Below are positions 12,690 through 24,496 of a stretch of 64,000 nucleotides of DNA, piece by piece. Every line of letters begins with the position of its first letter. The stretch's first letter is position 1. The DNA is from Liquidambar formosana (taxonomy: Eukaryota > Streptophyta > Magnoliopsida > Saxifragales > Altingiaceae). A model generated the notes under the pieces. The model was not told the origin of the DNA and made no database searches. It saw only the letters and a list, made by a program, of their open reading frames with translations. Both the position numbers and the translations under genes were made by a program. The DNA lies in NCBI GenBank assembly GCA_039720395.1, contig CM077823.1, forward strand, positions 12,790,107 to 12,854,106. Direction: 5' to 3'.

Positions 12690-15116
12690 TTAGCACAAAT
12701 AGATAATAATTTGAAAGAGAGTAATAACTAATACTGGGTTTAATTGCCCAGATTGAGGCAATGCTTCTGATTGACATTTTTTCCTTTTACGAGCTCTTTC
12801 TAGGGCACCTTTTGGCCTGCAAGATGTGCCGCTACGAGCAACTCTTCGTTTACATTTAACACCTTTGACTTTAATGACATCACCATCCTCACATTGTGCA
12901 TTCTTATTGCCATAACAATCATTTTCTTTACAAAATGAGCTCCCAATAATATCATCTTCGACTGATAAATTTTTCAAACTTGCTTCCACTCCATTCAATG
13001 TATTATCATAATCATCGACAGCAATTTTATATGATTCTTCAGTCAATGCAGCCCTTGTTGCTAACTGAGCATACATTGTGCACACATTGTTATAACGTTG
13101 TGCTATATCTGCCTTAGCATCGTGTGATTTTACAAACCCACAACTACTTCCAACGGATTTGACCTTTGCATCTTGTGTCCGCCTCTTCAATATATATTGA
13201 TCAGGAATCCTCTTAAAATTTCGAACAGAAAGAACTTTTAAAGCATGAGCACATAAAATTCCAACAAATTCAAACTTTTTACAATTACATGTGATTGAAA
13301 AATCCACCAAGTCAAATGCGACAATATGATGATGGGGTTTTCCAGGAGGAACAATTTTGTATTTGGTCACAGTCCCATTTTCACCAAAATTATGCAACTC
13401 ACAATCCCAAGTAAGCCATATTTCGTGATGAAACATCTTAAAAACTGCTGGTGTGTAAATAGTTGCCGCATGCTTTAAAATTTCAACTTGATGTGGCAAT
13501 GATGGCCTGGTTTGACTTGCTTTAAAATCTGCTTTCAACTCTTCATAACGTCTATCATCAACCAACCTCTGAAAGTGATGGAAAAAACACAATAAATCAT
13601 AATTATAGACAATGCAACGCTTAATTTGGTTATTCATGCTCTCACTACGTTGAGTGGTAGACATATCAGCACAAAATGTTTGGTGTCCATAAACCAAAGC
13701 CCATTTCTTTTTCAACTCAAATTGTCTTAGCAACCAGGTGTTATTTTGGAGATTGTATTTTTCAAGCATTTCATTCCACGCATCTAGAAAATCCTTTTCA
13801 TCATCATGATCATAGACACAACTACTAAAGTCTTTAGTAAAATTGCCAAAACTCTCAAATACATCACTGAGGTGCTTAGTTGCATTATGGTACATGTGTC
13901 ATACACATAACGATGTTTTGTTTCAAGCCATTGTGAAGCTAATGCTTTTGCCATTGCTGAGTCTTGATCTGTAAGAATAGTCTTAGGTTTTTTTCCAGAC
14001 ATCGCCATGACAAAAGTCAAATACCCACACAAAAGTTTCACAAGTTTCATCATACAATAATACAGCACCAAAAATACAACTTTGGTTATGATGATTCACG
14101 CCAACAAACATTGCAAATAGCCTACCTTCTTTATTTTTCTGGTAAGTAGTATCAAAGCAAACAACATCTCTAAAATGAAAATAATCAGATTTCATTCTTG
14201 CGTCTACCCAAAAAATATTTGTCATGAGATCATCTAAGTCCACTTGTATTGCATAAGAAAAATTAGGATAGTCTGATTGCATCTTTTGCAAGTATTCCAA
14301 TATGCCCCCTGTATCTCCTACCTTCATCTCCATTGTTCTCCTTGAGCACAAATAATTATTGTAGTCCTCAGGAATGAAACCAAGATTTTCACACCCACCA
14401 ACTCTTCTAGCTATTAATTCTATACTTGCTTTTAGTGCAATCCCAGATTTGTCTGCCATGTCAAGTTCGATAGCTTGGGCAAAAGTCATGCTCCTTTGAG
14501 ATCTCAAAAACATATGCTTACTAGGAGAAGCTAATACATGTGAATGGTCATGGACGAAATTTATAACACGGTATTTACCATTAAATCGACTGTTAACCTT
14601 CATCTCGGCTAAACAATCACATCTTGTCTCTAGACGAGGACACTTCACATCATCATCTCTTTTATCCTTTTCCTGTGTACCTTGACAAGAAGCAACAAAA
14701 AACTCTCTCATTTTTCCGCTTTTATTTTTATGCCCTTTGCTTCTTCAAATACTAAATCCCATTTCATAAGCATAATTATTGTAGAAATTATAAGCATCTT
14801 CTTCGGTTTTGAATTCCATCCCAAGTTTTGGAATCTTTTCTTTGGCAACATTAACATGAATTGGATCTACGCCTTCAGCATCCAAAGTAACTATGCTTAT
14901 CCCCATTTCATTTTCGTTAACCTCATTTTCCTTGGTCACGGAATCACATTCTTTAGCTCCGTCTTGCACTGGTATAATTGATGTCAGCACTTCATGTTCC
15001 TCAAAATCCAATTTACAACATGATTGATTACCAACAGGCATATAAGTTTTCTCATTGTCCATGTTCTTCAAGATCAAACAAATAACAATATGTTGGGTAA
15101 TGTTGTATTGAACCAT
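12690..15116 (-). pseudogene. FAR1/MURA-like MULE transposase, broken
   Basis: The order is that of FAR1-type transposases. A FAR1 DNA-binding region (FKTEEDAYNFYNNYAYEMGFS) is followed by the MULE catalytic domain (FDTTYQKNKEGRLFAMFVGV, then ILTDQDSAMAKA) and a SWIM zinc finger with C-x-C and C-x-H pairs (CNCKKFEFVGILCAH). Three lesions break it. A TGA stop at 14,742-14,744 lies right after GFSI in an otherwise continuous frame. A frameshift lies near 14,020 (after ETFVWVF). A one-base loss near 13,905 lies inside the conserved histidine/cysteine motif. Translation may start at 15,116 or at the ATG at 15,062. FAR1-like proteins are domesticated MULE transposases, but the flanking TIRs show this copy belongs to a transposon. 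Confidence 0.88.
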
Positions 15117-15770
15117 GCTATTTTGTACTTGGAAATATTAATATCTTGGCCTAAACTTCATAATCAAGTAAAAATCCTCCAAGAAGTCCTAAAATTTCAT
15201 AGCAGTTGAAACTCAATCAGTATTTTATGCTAAAGGAAAAAGAAATAATATAAGGTAAAAGTTCACAAAAATTATGAAGCCCCAATACCTCCTACTGATG
15301 AAAAACTCTATAATAATGATAATAAATAATATAAATAATTTTTAATCACTATGTTATGAGTGTTTTGCTTCTTAGGCAGAATTTTTACAAAAATTAAAAT
15401 TAACTACAAAAGATTGAACCTATTCATGGGTGGACCAGCCTCTTTAGTAATTAGTGCAAATATTGAATAATTTTCATTAGATCAGAAGCAAACATATGTA
15501 GGATTACATATGATCCAATTATTTACCCACTAAACATGTCTACACTCAACTAGAAATAATAAACAACTAACCACTACACGGCTACTGCGTGTTATCATGC
15601 TTTACATGATACTAACGGTGTGCATGTGGATTACAAACGTATGAGCTATCACATTGAGAGGATTTTAGGTAAAGAATTCCTTGAAGGGCTCCTATACTCC
15701 TAATCCCAATCGTAAAGAATCGTTTAAAAAAAAAAAAAAACTCCTATTTGGCAGCCCAGTTTGGACTGAT
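15117..15770. other. Transposase 5' region inside the MULE
   Basis: AT-rich sequence between the transposase start and the right TIR, with a short A-run near 15,727-15,740. No coding block was recognised. It probably holds the 5' UTR or a first non-coding exon of the transposase gene. Confidence 0.45.
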
Positions 15771-16077
15771 GATCGTCAGTGGGGTGTTTTGCAGTCGTCT
15801 GATACTCGTCGAAAGAGGGATGTGTTGTTCACGAAGAGATGATACAGAGTACTCTTGACTGAGAATAAAATATTTACCTTTTCTTGGTTTTTCCTTTATC
15901 GACAGATCAATTTATTTTTCCATTTTTAACCTATATTTTTATTACCATAAATTGAACTAACAGAGGAAGGGGGCCAAACGTTTTGCTGTTTGCTTGAAGT
16001 TGGTTTTTGCTATGTGTCAGATTGTAAGCATGGTAATAGGAAAGGGAGCACCAAGTGGTAACGGAGGATGTGTACTC
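15771..16077 (-). repeat. Right TIR of the 6-kb MULE
   Basis: Inverted partner of 9,998-10,304. It lies upstream of the transposase start, as expected for a MULE in which the TIR supplies the transposase promoter. Confidence 0.88.
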
Positions 16078-16270
16078 CCTTCTTCTATAGACGCATCAAG
16101 TGTATATATATACATATGGGATATATGTAAATAGTACTACTACAAGGAAATTCCTCTTCTTGTCTCACTGCCGATTCTGAGTTTTTGGGGCGCTGGGTGA
16201 ATTCTTAAAATGAGGGCTCTCTATACATATTCCAAAAACAAAAAAAGTTCAAGTACCCAAATTTTTTTTG

Positions 16271-16631
16271 GGTAAATTGCAGAATACCCTCCTAAAGTAT
16301 GGGAGGGTTAATAGATAACCACCCTTTTATGTTTTAATTTTGTCAATGTGCCCCCTAGTTGAGTTGGAAGATAAAACCAATCTTCGATGGCCACCTAATT
16401 GACCATGACGCCGGCGAGGGTTCTAGTGATTTTGGGTAACATGGTTCCATTAATGGTATCACATGCATAGTCACGTGACTAATTTTCATCAAATTTCATC
16501 GACGGCGAGTGATGGTGGGACACATTGACAAAAATTAAAGCATAAAGGAGGCACATTGACAAAATTAAAACATAAGGGGGGTTATCTGTTGACCCCCCCC
16601 CAGACTTCAAGGGTGTTATCTGCAATTTACC
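16271..16631. mobile_element. MITE starting GGTAAATTGCAGA
   Basis: The first roughly 80 bp and the last roughly 80 bp are inverted copies. They share ggtaaattgcaga, the C-rich stretch (ccccccc on the right) and the block around atgttttaattttgtcaatg. T-rich flanks hide the target duplication. There is no coding capacity; the open frame at 16,479-16,679 is accidental. Confidence 0.8.
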
Positions 16632-17075
16632 TGTTTTTTTTTTCCTAGTACCAACTACCAACATAAAGTTTGTTTGCATATAAAATTACTAAAATTTGGC
16701 TTTTATAGATTAAGATGACAAGAGATCAGTACAAAAACTTGAAAAGATACAATGCATACTTTTTGCTTCATAATTGAGCAAAATTCACTTTTACAACAAA
16801 AAAAGAAAGAAAAAGAAAAAAAAATTCCAAATAAAATCTAAAGCTATAATACTAAAAGAAATGAATCAATTACAACAAAGTGTCATTTAAACATTATTCT
16901 TCTTGCATTTTTTTTGTTTGTTTGTGTGTTTGTTTGTTCTTTTTTTTTTTGGTTTTTGTTTTGGGCTTGAGTTGAGTACTTGACTGAATTGGACTGTGGG
17001 TTATAGACTGTAGAACTTAGGATCAAGCCTTTGAATTTTGTTTGAGCCCCTCAACAGTCAGGGTATTTTGAAAAA

Positions 17076-17474
17076 GAGAGCGGTTATTGTAACCCTCTAA
17101 CTTTATTTGCACACCCCACTAATTTTAATTTATTAAAATTTAAGAAAAATATAAAAGGTTTTATGAAAATGGTCGCATCGTCCTCTAGGAAACATCATTT
17201 TGAACAACTTTGTAGAAAATTTTTTCTTAAAATCTTTCATTTAAGGGGACTTTTTGACCAAAAATGAAACAAAAACAATAAATGTTCAAAAAATCCACTT
17301 AAACAATAGATTTTGGGAAAAAAAAATTTCTTCAAAGTTGTTCAAAATGATGTTTCTTAGTGGATTATGCGACCAATTTTCATAAAATCTTTATATATAT
17401 ATTTTTTAAAACCTTAAGAAATTAAAATTAGTGAGGTGTACAAATAAAATTAAGAGGTCGCAATAGCCACCCTC
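17076..17474. mobile_element. MULE-type MITE, copy A, with 9-bp target duplication
   Basis: The TIRs read gagagcggttattg and, on the other strand from the right end, gagggtggctattg. Inverted similarity extends most of the way to the middle. The flanks tttgaaaaa (17,067-17,075) and tttgaaaaa (17,475-17,483) are identical 9-bp repeats, the size expected for MULEs. The same family occurs at 21,681-22,107. Confidence 0.85.
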
Positions 17475-17594
17475 TTTGAAAAAGAAATATTTTTTTTAGG
17501 CCAACTACAATGGTTGGTCTAACAATGGGGCCCTTATTTTTGGCTCAAAATATGGTGCCCTAGGCGAGGCTCAAAACTGGCCCTGGAAAGTTAT

Positions 17595-17817
17595 ATGGGG
17601 GAATTACAGATTAGTTTGGTTACCAGCAAATAATTACAGTTCAATATAGATGATTACTAACTCTGTAGTAAATGACTACTAACTTGACAAAGAATGACTA
17701 TTAACTATAACTATACAGATAATTACTAACTCCGTAGTAAATTACTACTAACTTAACAAAAATGACTACTAACTATAATTAATTGCCCCTAGCCGGACCT
17801 ATTTGCAACTCCCCCAT
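17595..17817. mobile_element. Small MITE (ATGGGGGAATTAC ends)
   Basis: The left end atgggggaattacagatta pairs with the complement of the right end, atgggggagttgcaaata. Direct repeats gttat flank it on both sides. Inside are near-repeats of aatgactactaact. The superfamily is unknown. Confidence 0.65.
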
Positions 17818-17930
17818 GTTATATATCTCGAACATATGCGTGTTGCACATGGAATTTTAGATACTAAAAAATATATAAATAAAAAATTCTATCACAAACA
17901 CACACACACATCTACATATATATCTATATA

Positions 17931-18161
17931 GACGGTTTTGGTCTGGGTTTGTAAAGACATGGTATAAGTTACATCAACACTTACATTGAAAAATTGTACC
18001 CTACGCATTGGTGGGTTATGAGGTACAACTCATCAGTGCACGTTTATATCAACACGTCTTTATAAGATCAAATCCATGTATATATATCTTGTAAGCATGG
18101 TGTTTCAGTATTAATGTTATGGCAAGCAGCATAGGATAACGAAACAGAATTAATTTTTTTA
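17931..18161. repeat. Duplicated 3' flank of RLP2 (pairs with 3,468-3,703)
   Basis: This is paralogous to the RLP1 3' flank, with shared blocks such as ttataagatcaaa and gcatggtgtttcagtatta. It was once joined to 21,414 onward. The MULE at 18,162-21,413 now separates it from RLP2. Confidence 0.8.
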
Positions 18162-18755
18162 GGATAATGCTAGCTATCCTGAAAAAAGTCCCGAAAAGCA
18201 TTGCTCGACTGACGTGGATGATGAGATGGCTAAACCACGTCACCCAATTCCTTTTGTAAATAGATATGTATTTAAGGCGGGAGATTGTGTTTTTTTAAAT
18301 GAAAAACAAAAGCTGCAAGTGGGCCCACTAAACAGCTTGACTACACCATCATTTTTCTCACCATCCCTACCCCATTCTCTCTCCTCTGTTCTACTGACAT
18401 ACCAGAAGAAGCAAAACCCATCGCTCTTTACCTCTCTCCCTCACGCCCTATGTCTTGCAACAACAAGTCGGGTTCTCTCTGTATCACGCGAGGCTCACGT
18501 CCAGCAATTCAGCTTCTAAGGTAAGTTAGACTTCTTTTTTTCCTCGTTTGGTTACTGAGAAAGTCGGGATTTTTTTTTTCTTCTAGATCTGTTTCGTTGT
18601 CCAGAAACTGGAGTTGAAGTCAAGATTTCTTTTTGGATTCAATGCCCCTTTTTTTACCCCTCTCTTTTGGGACCGTTTGGTTGTCAAGAAAGTGGAATTT
18701 GCGGGAATCATAGGGTTCAAGATGGATCACTCTTAAATCTGTCAAGTTGAGAAAG
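18162..18755 (+). repeat. Left long TIR of the 18-kb MULE
   Basis: It aligns inverted with 20,845-21,413, including gcattgctcgactgacgtgg, gggcccac and ctctctcctct. Near 18,518-18,525 it carries ctaaggtaagtt, a good splice-donor context reading inward. Confidence 0.85.
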
Positions 18756-20844
18756 TCTTGTTTTGGTCTGTTTTAATTTTTTTAGTAAAATGTATTTTAT
18801 TTGATGTTTTTTTCTTTTTGCTGAATTATTTGTTGATTTGAAATGAAATTATTCTCATGGAGTCTTGTTTTGGACGTAGCTACGTGGATGCTTCATTTGC
18901 TTCAAACCAATCACAGGTATTTAAACCATGGATTTTCATTACCATTTGTGTTATGCATAAGATCGTTTACATACTTCTATAATATCTTAATTATTTATGA
19001 AATCAATTGGCTAATTGGCTATACATGTTTGGTTTGTGTTGTAGGGAGTTGGAAATGCATTTGTAGCTAATATACATCAACAACCCTAAGCATATTTGGA
19101 GCTTTATTATTCTCTTCGAAAAATTGTGTGGAGATCTGTTACCAGCTATCATGAAATGCAATGAGATGGGCAAATTTAAACATTTTGTAGGTTTAACATC
19201 ATAGTTTTTCTTATATTGGTGGAGCTTTCAGCTAGGAGCCTGGATTTTTGAGTTTCGGAGAGATTTAAGAAACTTTGACATTTAATCTTTTTGGGGTATT
19301 TGTTAATGTTATATTTTGATTTGGAAAGTGTCTTGCTGAAGGTCTTAAACAATTTGGCTCTTATGTATATTACTCTTATGTCATTATGAGGTGCTCATGG
19401 TGTAGCAGCTTTAGTATCATAGTTCTCTGTCACTCTTTGAGATAAGCTATGTTTTGTTATTTATTTATTTATTTAATGTAAACAGATGCAAAATTTTAAG
19501 TTAATGTAATTTTACAGCCACTGTTTAACCAAAAGAAAAAAAATGGGGTAGAACAATTGACCAATAAGAGTCTAAGGATTCATATTTAGTACTCTATTAG
19601 ATTGTTATTCTGCCTCAAATCTAGGTTCATGAGCATTTTTTATTTTAATGAACTTGATAATGCCACTTTCCACTTGCTTGTTTTTGTCTTGTACATGGCA
19701 AAAATAACATATAGCAATTTGAACGATACTTTTGTTACAAAGATGCTTAACAGTAGAAATGGCATCATGAATTAATAATGAGCCAAGAAAAAAACTTAAC
19801 CTTGGGAGCAATGGGGGAAGATCCCATACTGGATTGCCATTTAAACAAGGGGTGCCTTGGAAAGTTTAGCATGTGATCGATATCAAATTGTAAGCAGAAT
19901 TTAAGAGTAAAAATTCCATCCTTCTCAAGTTCCTAGCATTGTAATTTAGTCTATAATTGCAAGGTCCTCTAAATTAATTGGTACTACTTGAAGGGTGGCT
20001 TCCTTAAGGGTGTCACCTAAACCTTTACATTCTATCCATTTCTGATATAATCCAAATGATCCTTAGGCCCAAAAAAAAAAAAAAAAAAAAAAACCACAAT
20101 AATCCAAATGATGTTCCTGTGCACAATCCCATATAACAAAAGAACTAAATTGTACAAGTTCCATCCAGATTTTTGAAGAGTTTTGTAATATGCTTCAAGT
20201 GTATATAGTCCATTTACATTGCATAGCACATTTCTATCCATTTTTCATGTACAAACCAAAATTGACCAAGAAAATTCCCTAGTATACATTTTTTTTTTCA
20301 CTTGTACAATTGAAAAAACTCAAGAAACAAGAAGGAAAAAGACCAAAAAACCAGAGCTTCCCCGCCATTGGTCACTGGTGGATGGTTTCTCCTGCGCTTT
20401 CGAGGTCTTAACTACTTGCTTTTAAACGAGCTTCTACCTCCCTATTAGTTCTGGCCATAGACTTTATCTTTCGGGCTGGGTTGTTGTTGCTACCCTTGTA
20501 CGTAGTCTTTGTTGGATATCTAGACCGCTAGAAGCTTTAGCTAGAGCTACTGTAACATTGGGGTCAAATGTGTCCAGCCTTGAACGAAGATGAACAAAGA
20601 TTCCTTGGGACATAAAGTTCGTATCTTGGGCTTTCCTATCTACCAAGTCCTTCACAAATCCAGAAGAAGAGATCCATCTTGGACCCTATGATTCTCGTTC
20701 TCACAAACTCCAATTTCTTGGCAACCAAACAGGTCCAAAAGAAACACACACAAAAAAGGATCCAAAAGGAAAACAATCTTTTAAAAAAAAAAATCAACTT
20801 TCTCGGCAACTTTCTAGGTAACCAAACAGGGGGAATAAATTCTC

Positions 20845-21413
20845 AACTTGACAAATCCAGAAGAGATCCGTCTTGGACCCCATCATTCCCGTAAACTCCA
20901 CTTTCTTGACAACCAAACAGTCCCAAAAAGCATTGAATTCAGAAAGAAATATCGACTTCAACTCTGGTTTCCGGACAACGAAACGGATCCAAAGAAAAAA
21001 AAATCTCAATTTTCTTGGCAACCAAACGTGGAAAAAACAGATCACAACTTACCTCAAAAGTAGAACTACTAGGACTTGAACCTAGTGTGATGGAGAGAAC
21101 CAAAGTTTTTATTGCTAGATAGAGGGCGTGAAGGAGAGATGTAAAGAGGGATGGGTTTTACCTCTTCTGGTATGGGGTAGAAGAGAGGAGAGAGAATGGA
21201 GAAGAAAAGAGGAGAAAATGATGGGTTTAGTAAAGCTGTTTAAGGGGGCCCACCTACAGCTTTTGTCTTTTTCTATTTGAAAAAATTTAGTCTCCCGCTT
21301 AGAATACACATCCATTTAGAAAACAAATTGGGTGACGTGGTTTAACCAACTCATCATCCACGTCAGTCGAGCAATGCTTTTCAGGACTTTTTTCAGGATA
21401 GCTAGCATTATCC
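20845..21413 (-). repeat. Right long TIR of the 18-kb MULE
   Basis: Inverted partner of 18,162-18,755. It keeps the matching inward donor context (gaggtaagttgtg on the minus strand, near 21,055). Adjacent DNA at about 20,650-20,845 holds a second, diverged copy of the inner TIR segment (gtccaagatggatctcttct), a local duplication. Confidence 0.85.
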
Positions 21414-21471
21414 ATTTTTTTACCATCTTTAATTTGAGCATAAAGGTATATAATTTGAACAACTTCACTGA

Positions 21472-22273
21472 TAGGATAGGAGCAGAGCTACCTTAAAACT
21501 AAGAGGGGCTATGCCCCCTCAAAATTTTAGAAAATTTTTATATTTGGTCTAATAAAATTCAAGATTTTTAAAAATTTGTACATGTGGCCACCTCAAGTGA
21601 TGGAATGCGCCTTATCAAATCCAAACTCAAATTATAATTTTACCATATAAATACCTCTAAGTTATGATAGATTTGTTGAAGAGGTGGGCTATTGCCATGA
21701 CAAAAATTCATTTGCACCCCACTTAGTTTACATTTTCAAAGTTTTATGATAAATATAAAAGGTTTTCATGAAAATTAGTCGTGTTGTCTACTAGAAAACA
21801 TTATTCTGAACAACTTTGTAGGAGAAAAATTTTCCAAAATTTGTCGTTCAAGTGGACTTTTGGCCATTTATAATATCGATTTGTTTCATTTTTACATAAT
21901 ATTTAATGAAAAATGGTTGAAAAATCCATTGAAATGACATATTTAAAAAAAAACCTTTCTTCTACAAAGTTTTTCAGGATGATGCTTTTTAGTAGACAAC
22001 AGTGATTAGCTTTTATGAAAACTTTTTCTATTTTTCATAAAACCTTAAAAATTGTAAACCAAGTGGGATGCAAAGGAATTTTTGTGGTGACAATAGCCTC
22101 CTCGGCTTTTGTTGAATCATCCATAACACCTTGGGCGACTTTATTTTCTCTACCAATGTCCCGTTGAAAAAATAAGAAACCCTGACTAGCTTGCTGCCAT
22201 GAGACTCCCCAAGCATTCTCTCGCGATTTTGCCAGTGGCCCCCCCCAACTACAAAATCCTATCTCCGCCCCTG
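21472..22273. mobile_element. hAT-like element, 8-bp target duplication, with nested MITE
   Basis: The left end taggataggagcagagctac pairs with the complement of the right end, caggggcggagatagg. The flanks ttcactga (21,464-21,471) and ttcaccga (22,274-22,281) match at 7 of 8 bases. Comparison with the RLP3 3' flank (tttcactgacc) gives the site without the insertion. It has no transposase and carries a MITE at 21,681-22,107. Confidence 0.75.
21681..22107. mobile_element. MULE-type MITE, copy B, nested in the hAT element
   Basis: Same family as 17,076-17,474: ends gaggtgggctattg and complement gaggaggctattg, with shared inner blocks such as gaacaactttgtag. The 9-mer tttgttgaa lies directly before the left end (21,672-21,680) and recurs at 22,108-22,116. 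Its inner sequence is more diverged than that of copy A. Confidence 0.78.
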
Positions 22274-22281
22274 TTCACCGA

Positions 22282-24470
22282 CCTTTTGATTCTTGGCTCC
22301 ATAAGTTGCTGCTTGCTCTGAAAATTCCTCCGCAATTTGGCCACGCGAACAGCTACTATCACATAAATATTGTCATACATGTCGCCCAAGAAACGGTAAT
22401 AGGCATACCTCCAAGAAGGATAAAACAGTAAAGGAATCCAAAATCCCCAAAACCCTGTCATAAATCCAAGTCCCTTACTGATATAGAATGACGGTATCTC
22501 AACACCATTGCCGCCTTCTTCTCCAGGGCCTCGTTGTATTATGTAGCCTCCATCCTCGTTGCTACAGTTTGGATCCTCTTTTGATTCATTTCCTGAGCAA
22601 TTATTTGCGAGTGGAGGCCCACAGAGGTTAGGATTCCCCATGAAGGTTGATGCATCAAAATATTGGAGCACACCGTCACTTGGAATCTTCCCTGATAACT
22701 CGTTATATGACAAGTTCAATGCAGAGAGAAAAGGAAGATTAGACATGCTGGCTGGAATCGAGCATGAAAGGTGATTCCCGAGATAAATCAAGAGATTCCA
22801 ATTATGCAAGGGCACCAATCTCTTGAGGGATGATTCCAGTTAAATGATTATTTGATAGATTCACGCTTATCAATCCAACAAGGTTCGTGAGCTCTCCAGG
22901 GATCTGTCCTGATAAATTATTAGATAAGAGGTCAAGCATCTTGACTAGGAAAAGAACACGTGAATACTTAAGATGCTCTAATCCCTTCATTGAAACCATT
23001 AGCCATTCTTTATAGGTAATATAAGGATCATAAATGTAAGAACGGGCATGGTCCATTTCAGCCATGGCAGCAAAATTGCGGATGCACCGCGGAATGGGTC
23101 CTGATATGCGATTCGAAGCAAGGTCCATGATTTGATTTTCAGAGATTTCAGTTGGCACAGTTGCGGGGAAATATTTCCATCAAAAGCATTGGAACGCAAG
23201 CAAAGAATCTGCAAATTTAGTAATCTTTTGCCAATCCATGCCGGTAATTTTCTACATAATCAAGGACAAACAAACCTGTTAAATTCTTCAAGGACAAAGG
23301 CAGCTTTCCGGAAAGACTATTATTGTTCAAATGCAATGTGTTGAGATGATTTAGATGGCCAATTGAGTCTGGAATGTCTGGAATTTTGCCAGTTAGATTG
23401 TTGGTCGATAAAGTAAGAATGACTAAATTTTTTCTGGACGTCCAACAGTCTGGAAGCTGTCCTGATAAAAGATTGCTAGATAAATCCAGGTAACTCAGAT
23501 AATTGTTTGCAACTAGTATTTCACATAAGTGGGAAACTGGTCCAGAAAAAGAATTTCCCGCCAAAACCCGTGAGCTTATGTTGGGGGAGAAATAGGGGCA
23601 GGGGACCCTCGAACTCGTTGTAACTCAAATCTAGAGTCAAAAGATTGAGTGTCAATGAAAATCTGGCACTTTCCCCTTGAGCTGGTTGTAGGAAAGATTA
23701 ACATACTTGATCGTGGAAGAGAGATTCCAAAACCAGTTGGGCATCGTGTCTGAAATCTTTGCATCAGAGATATCAATGGATGAAAAGTTCTTCTGTGTCT
23801 GAAGCCACTCAGGGAAGTGTGGCCCCAATTGGCAAGATTGCAGACCAATAATATCTAGTTGAAAGGCAGGAATCCAAATAGAGCTCAGGTTCAAAACTAT
23901 TAAGTTCCAAGACAAATCTAATACCTTCAAGCTACTGAAGTTCAGCAACTGAGCTTCGGTGGTAACACCCACCAAGGAATTCGCAGCCACGTCCAAGACA
24001 ACCAAGTCTAAAAAATGTGCAAGACTTTGTTCTAAAGACCCATTCAATTGATTGTGGGAAAGATGCAATTCTCTCAAGGCTGATTGTCTTTTAAGCTGAT
24101 TTCGTTCGTGGATCAATCCCACAGTTGGTACCCCACCTTCGAGATTATTCTCCGACAGATCAAGAAAAATTAAAGAAGTCATGTCACTAAAAGCACCGGG
24201 AATTGGACCACACAGCTGTGTTTTTCTGAAATTAAGACAGACAAGACTCTGGCTTATATAGAACAACCACCGAGGTATATGAGACGACTCAAAGTTGTTG
24301 ACGGAGAGATCAAGGATTTCAAGGGAAGTGAAATTCACATTAGGCAGAGTGGGAGGAAGATTGTTGAGTGCACAAGCGGATAAACGCAATTCAAGCAGAG
24401 AAGGCAACATATTTACTGCGTTGAGCCAATCCACGGCGTTGCTAACAAAGACACTATTCAAATTAAGGAA
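22282..24470 (-). pseudogene. LRR receptor-like protein pseudogene 2
   Basis: Close paralog of RLP1 and RLP3. At least five frameshifts divide it (frames at 23,652-24,461, 23,576-23,848, 23,217-23,564, 22,802-23,158 and 22,249-22,818). The N-terminal cap, signal peptide and first LRRs are missing: the first readable block (VSNAVDWLNAVNMLPSL) joins straight to upstream flank at 24,470. The C-terminus is the best preserved of the non-RLP3 copies, with GNPNLCGPPL, an acidic stretch, a transmembrane segment (GLGFMTGFWGFWIPLLF) and a basic tail. The last frame runs into the hAT element before it stops. Confidence 0.9.
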
Positions 24471-24496
24471 ACTTCAGAAATATACTTCCCATGATC

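Larger units (their letters stand above)
9998..16077 (-). mobile_element. Mutator-like element (MULE) with FAR1-like transposase remnant
   Basis: Two inverted copies of about 307 bp bound the element. Both outer ends begin GAGT (left gagtcgacatcct, right complement gagtacacatcct). The flanks share CCTTCT (left attccttct, right ccttcttct), which may be an eroded 9-bp target duplication. Inside is a minus-strand FAR1/MURA-like transposase gene, broken, at 12.0-15.1 kb. The length (6.08 kb), long TIRs and cargo fit an autonomous-type MULE that has died. It sits immediately upstream of the TPS11-like gene. Confidence 0.88.
18162..21413. mobile_element. Long-TIR MULE with perfect 9-bp target duplication
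   Basis: The ends are ggataatgctagctatcc and its complement. Identical 9-bp flanks attttttta lie at 18,153-18,161 and 21,414-21,422. The TIRs are unusually long, about 570-595 bp each. No transposase domain was recognised in the interior. Open frames of 60-80 codons occur at 18,843-19,070 (plus) and 20,464-20,655 (minus); the latter reads on from the TIR and could be a captured exon, but I do not recognise it. This looks like a non-autonomous or Pack-MULE type element, inserted in the RLP2 3' flank. Confidence 0.88.

Noticed and set aside
18049..18243. Minus-strand ORF sharing its C-terminus with the RLP1 frame
   Set aside because: It is duplicated non-coding RLP 3' flank that happens to stay open, entered from the MULE TIR.
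20794..21079. Several overlapping ORFs of 68-83 codons
   Set aside because: They are frames through the MULE right TIR on both strands, mirrored in the left TIR.
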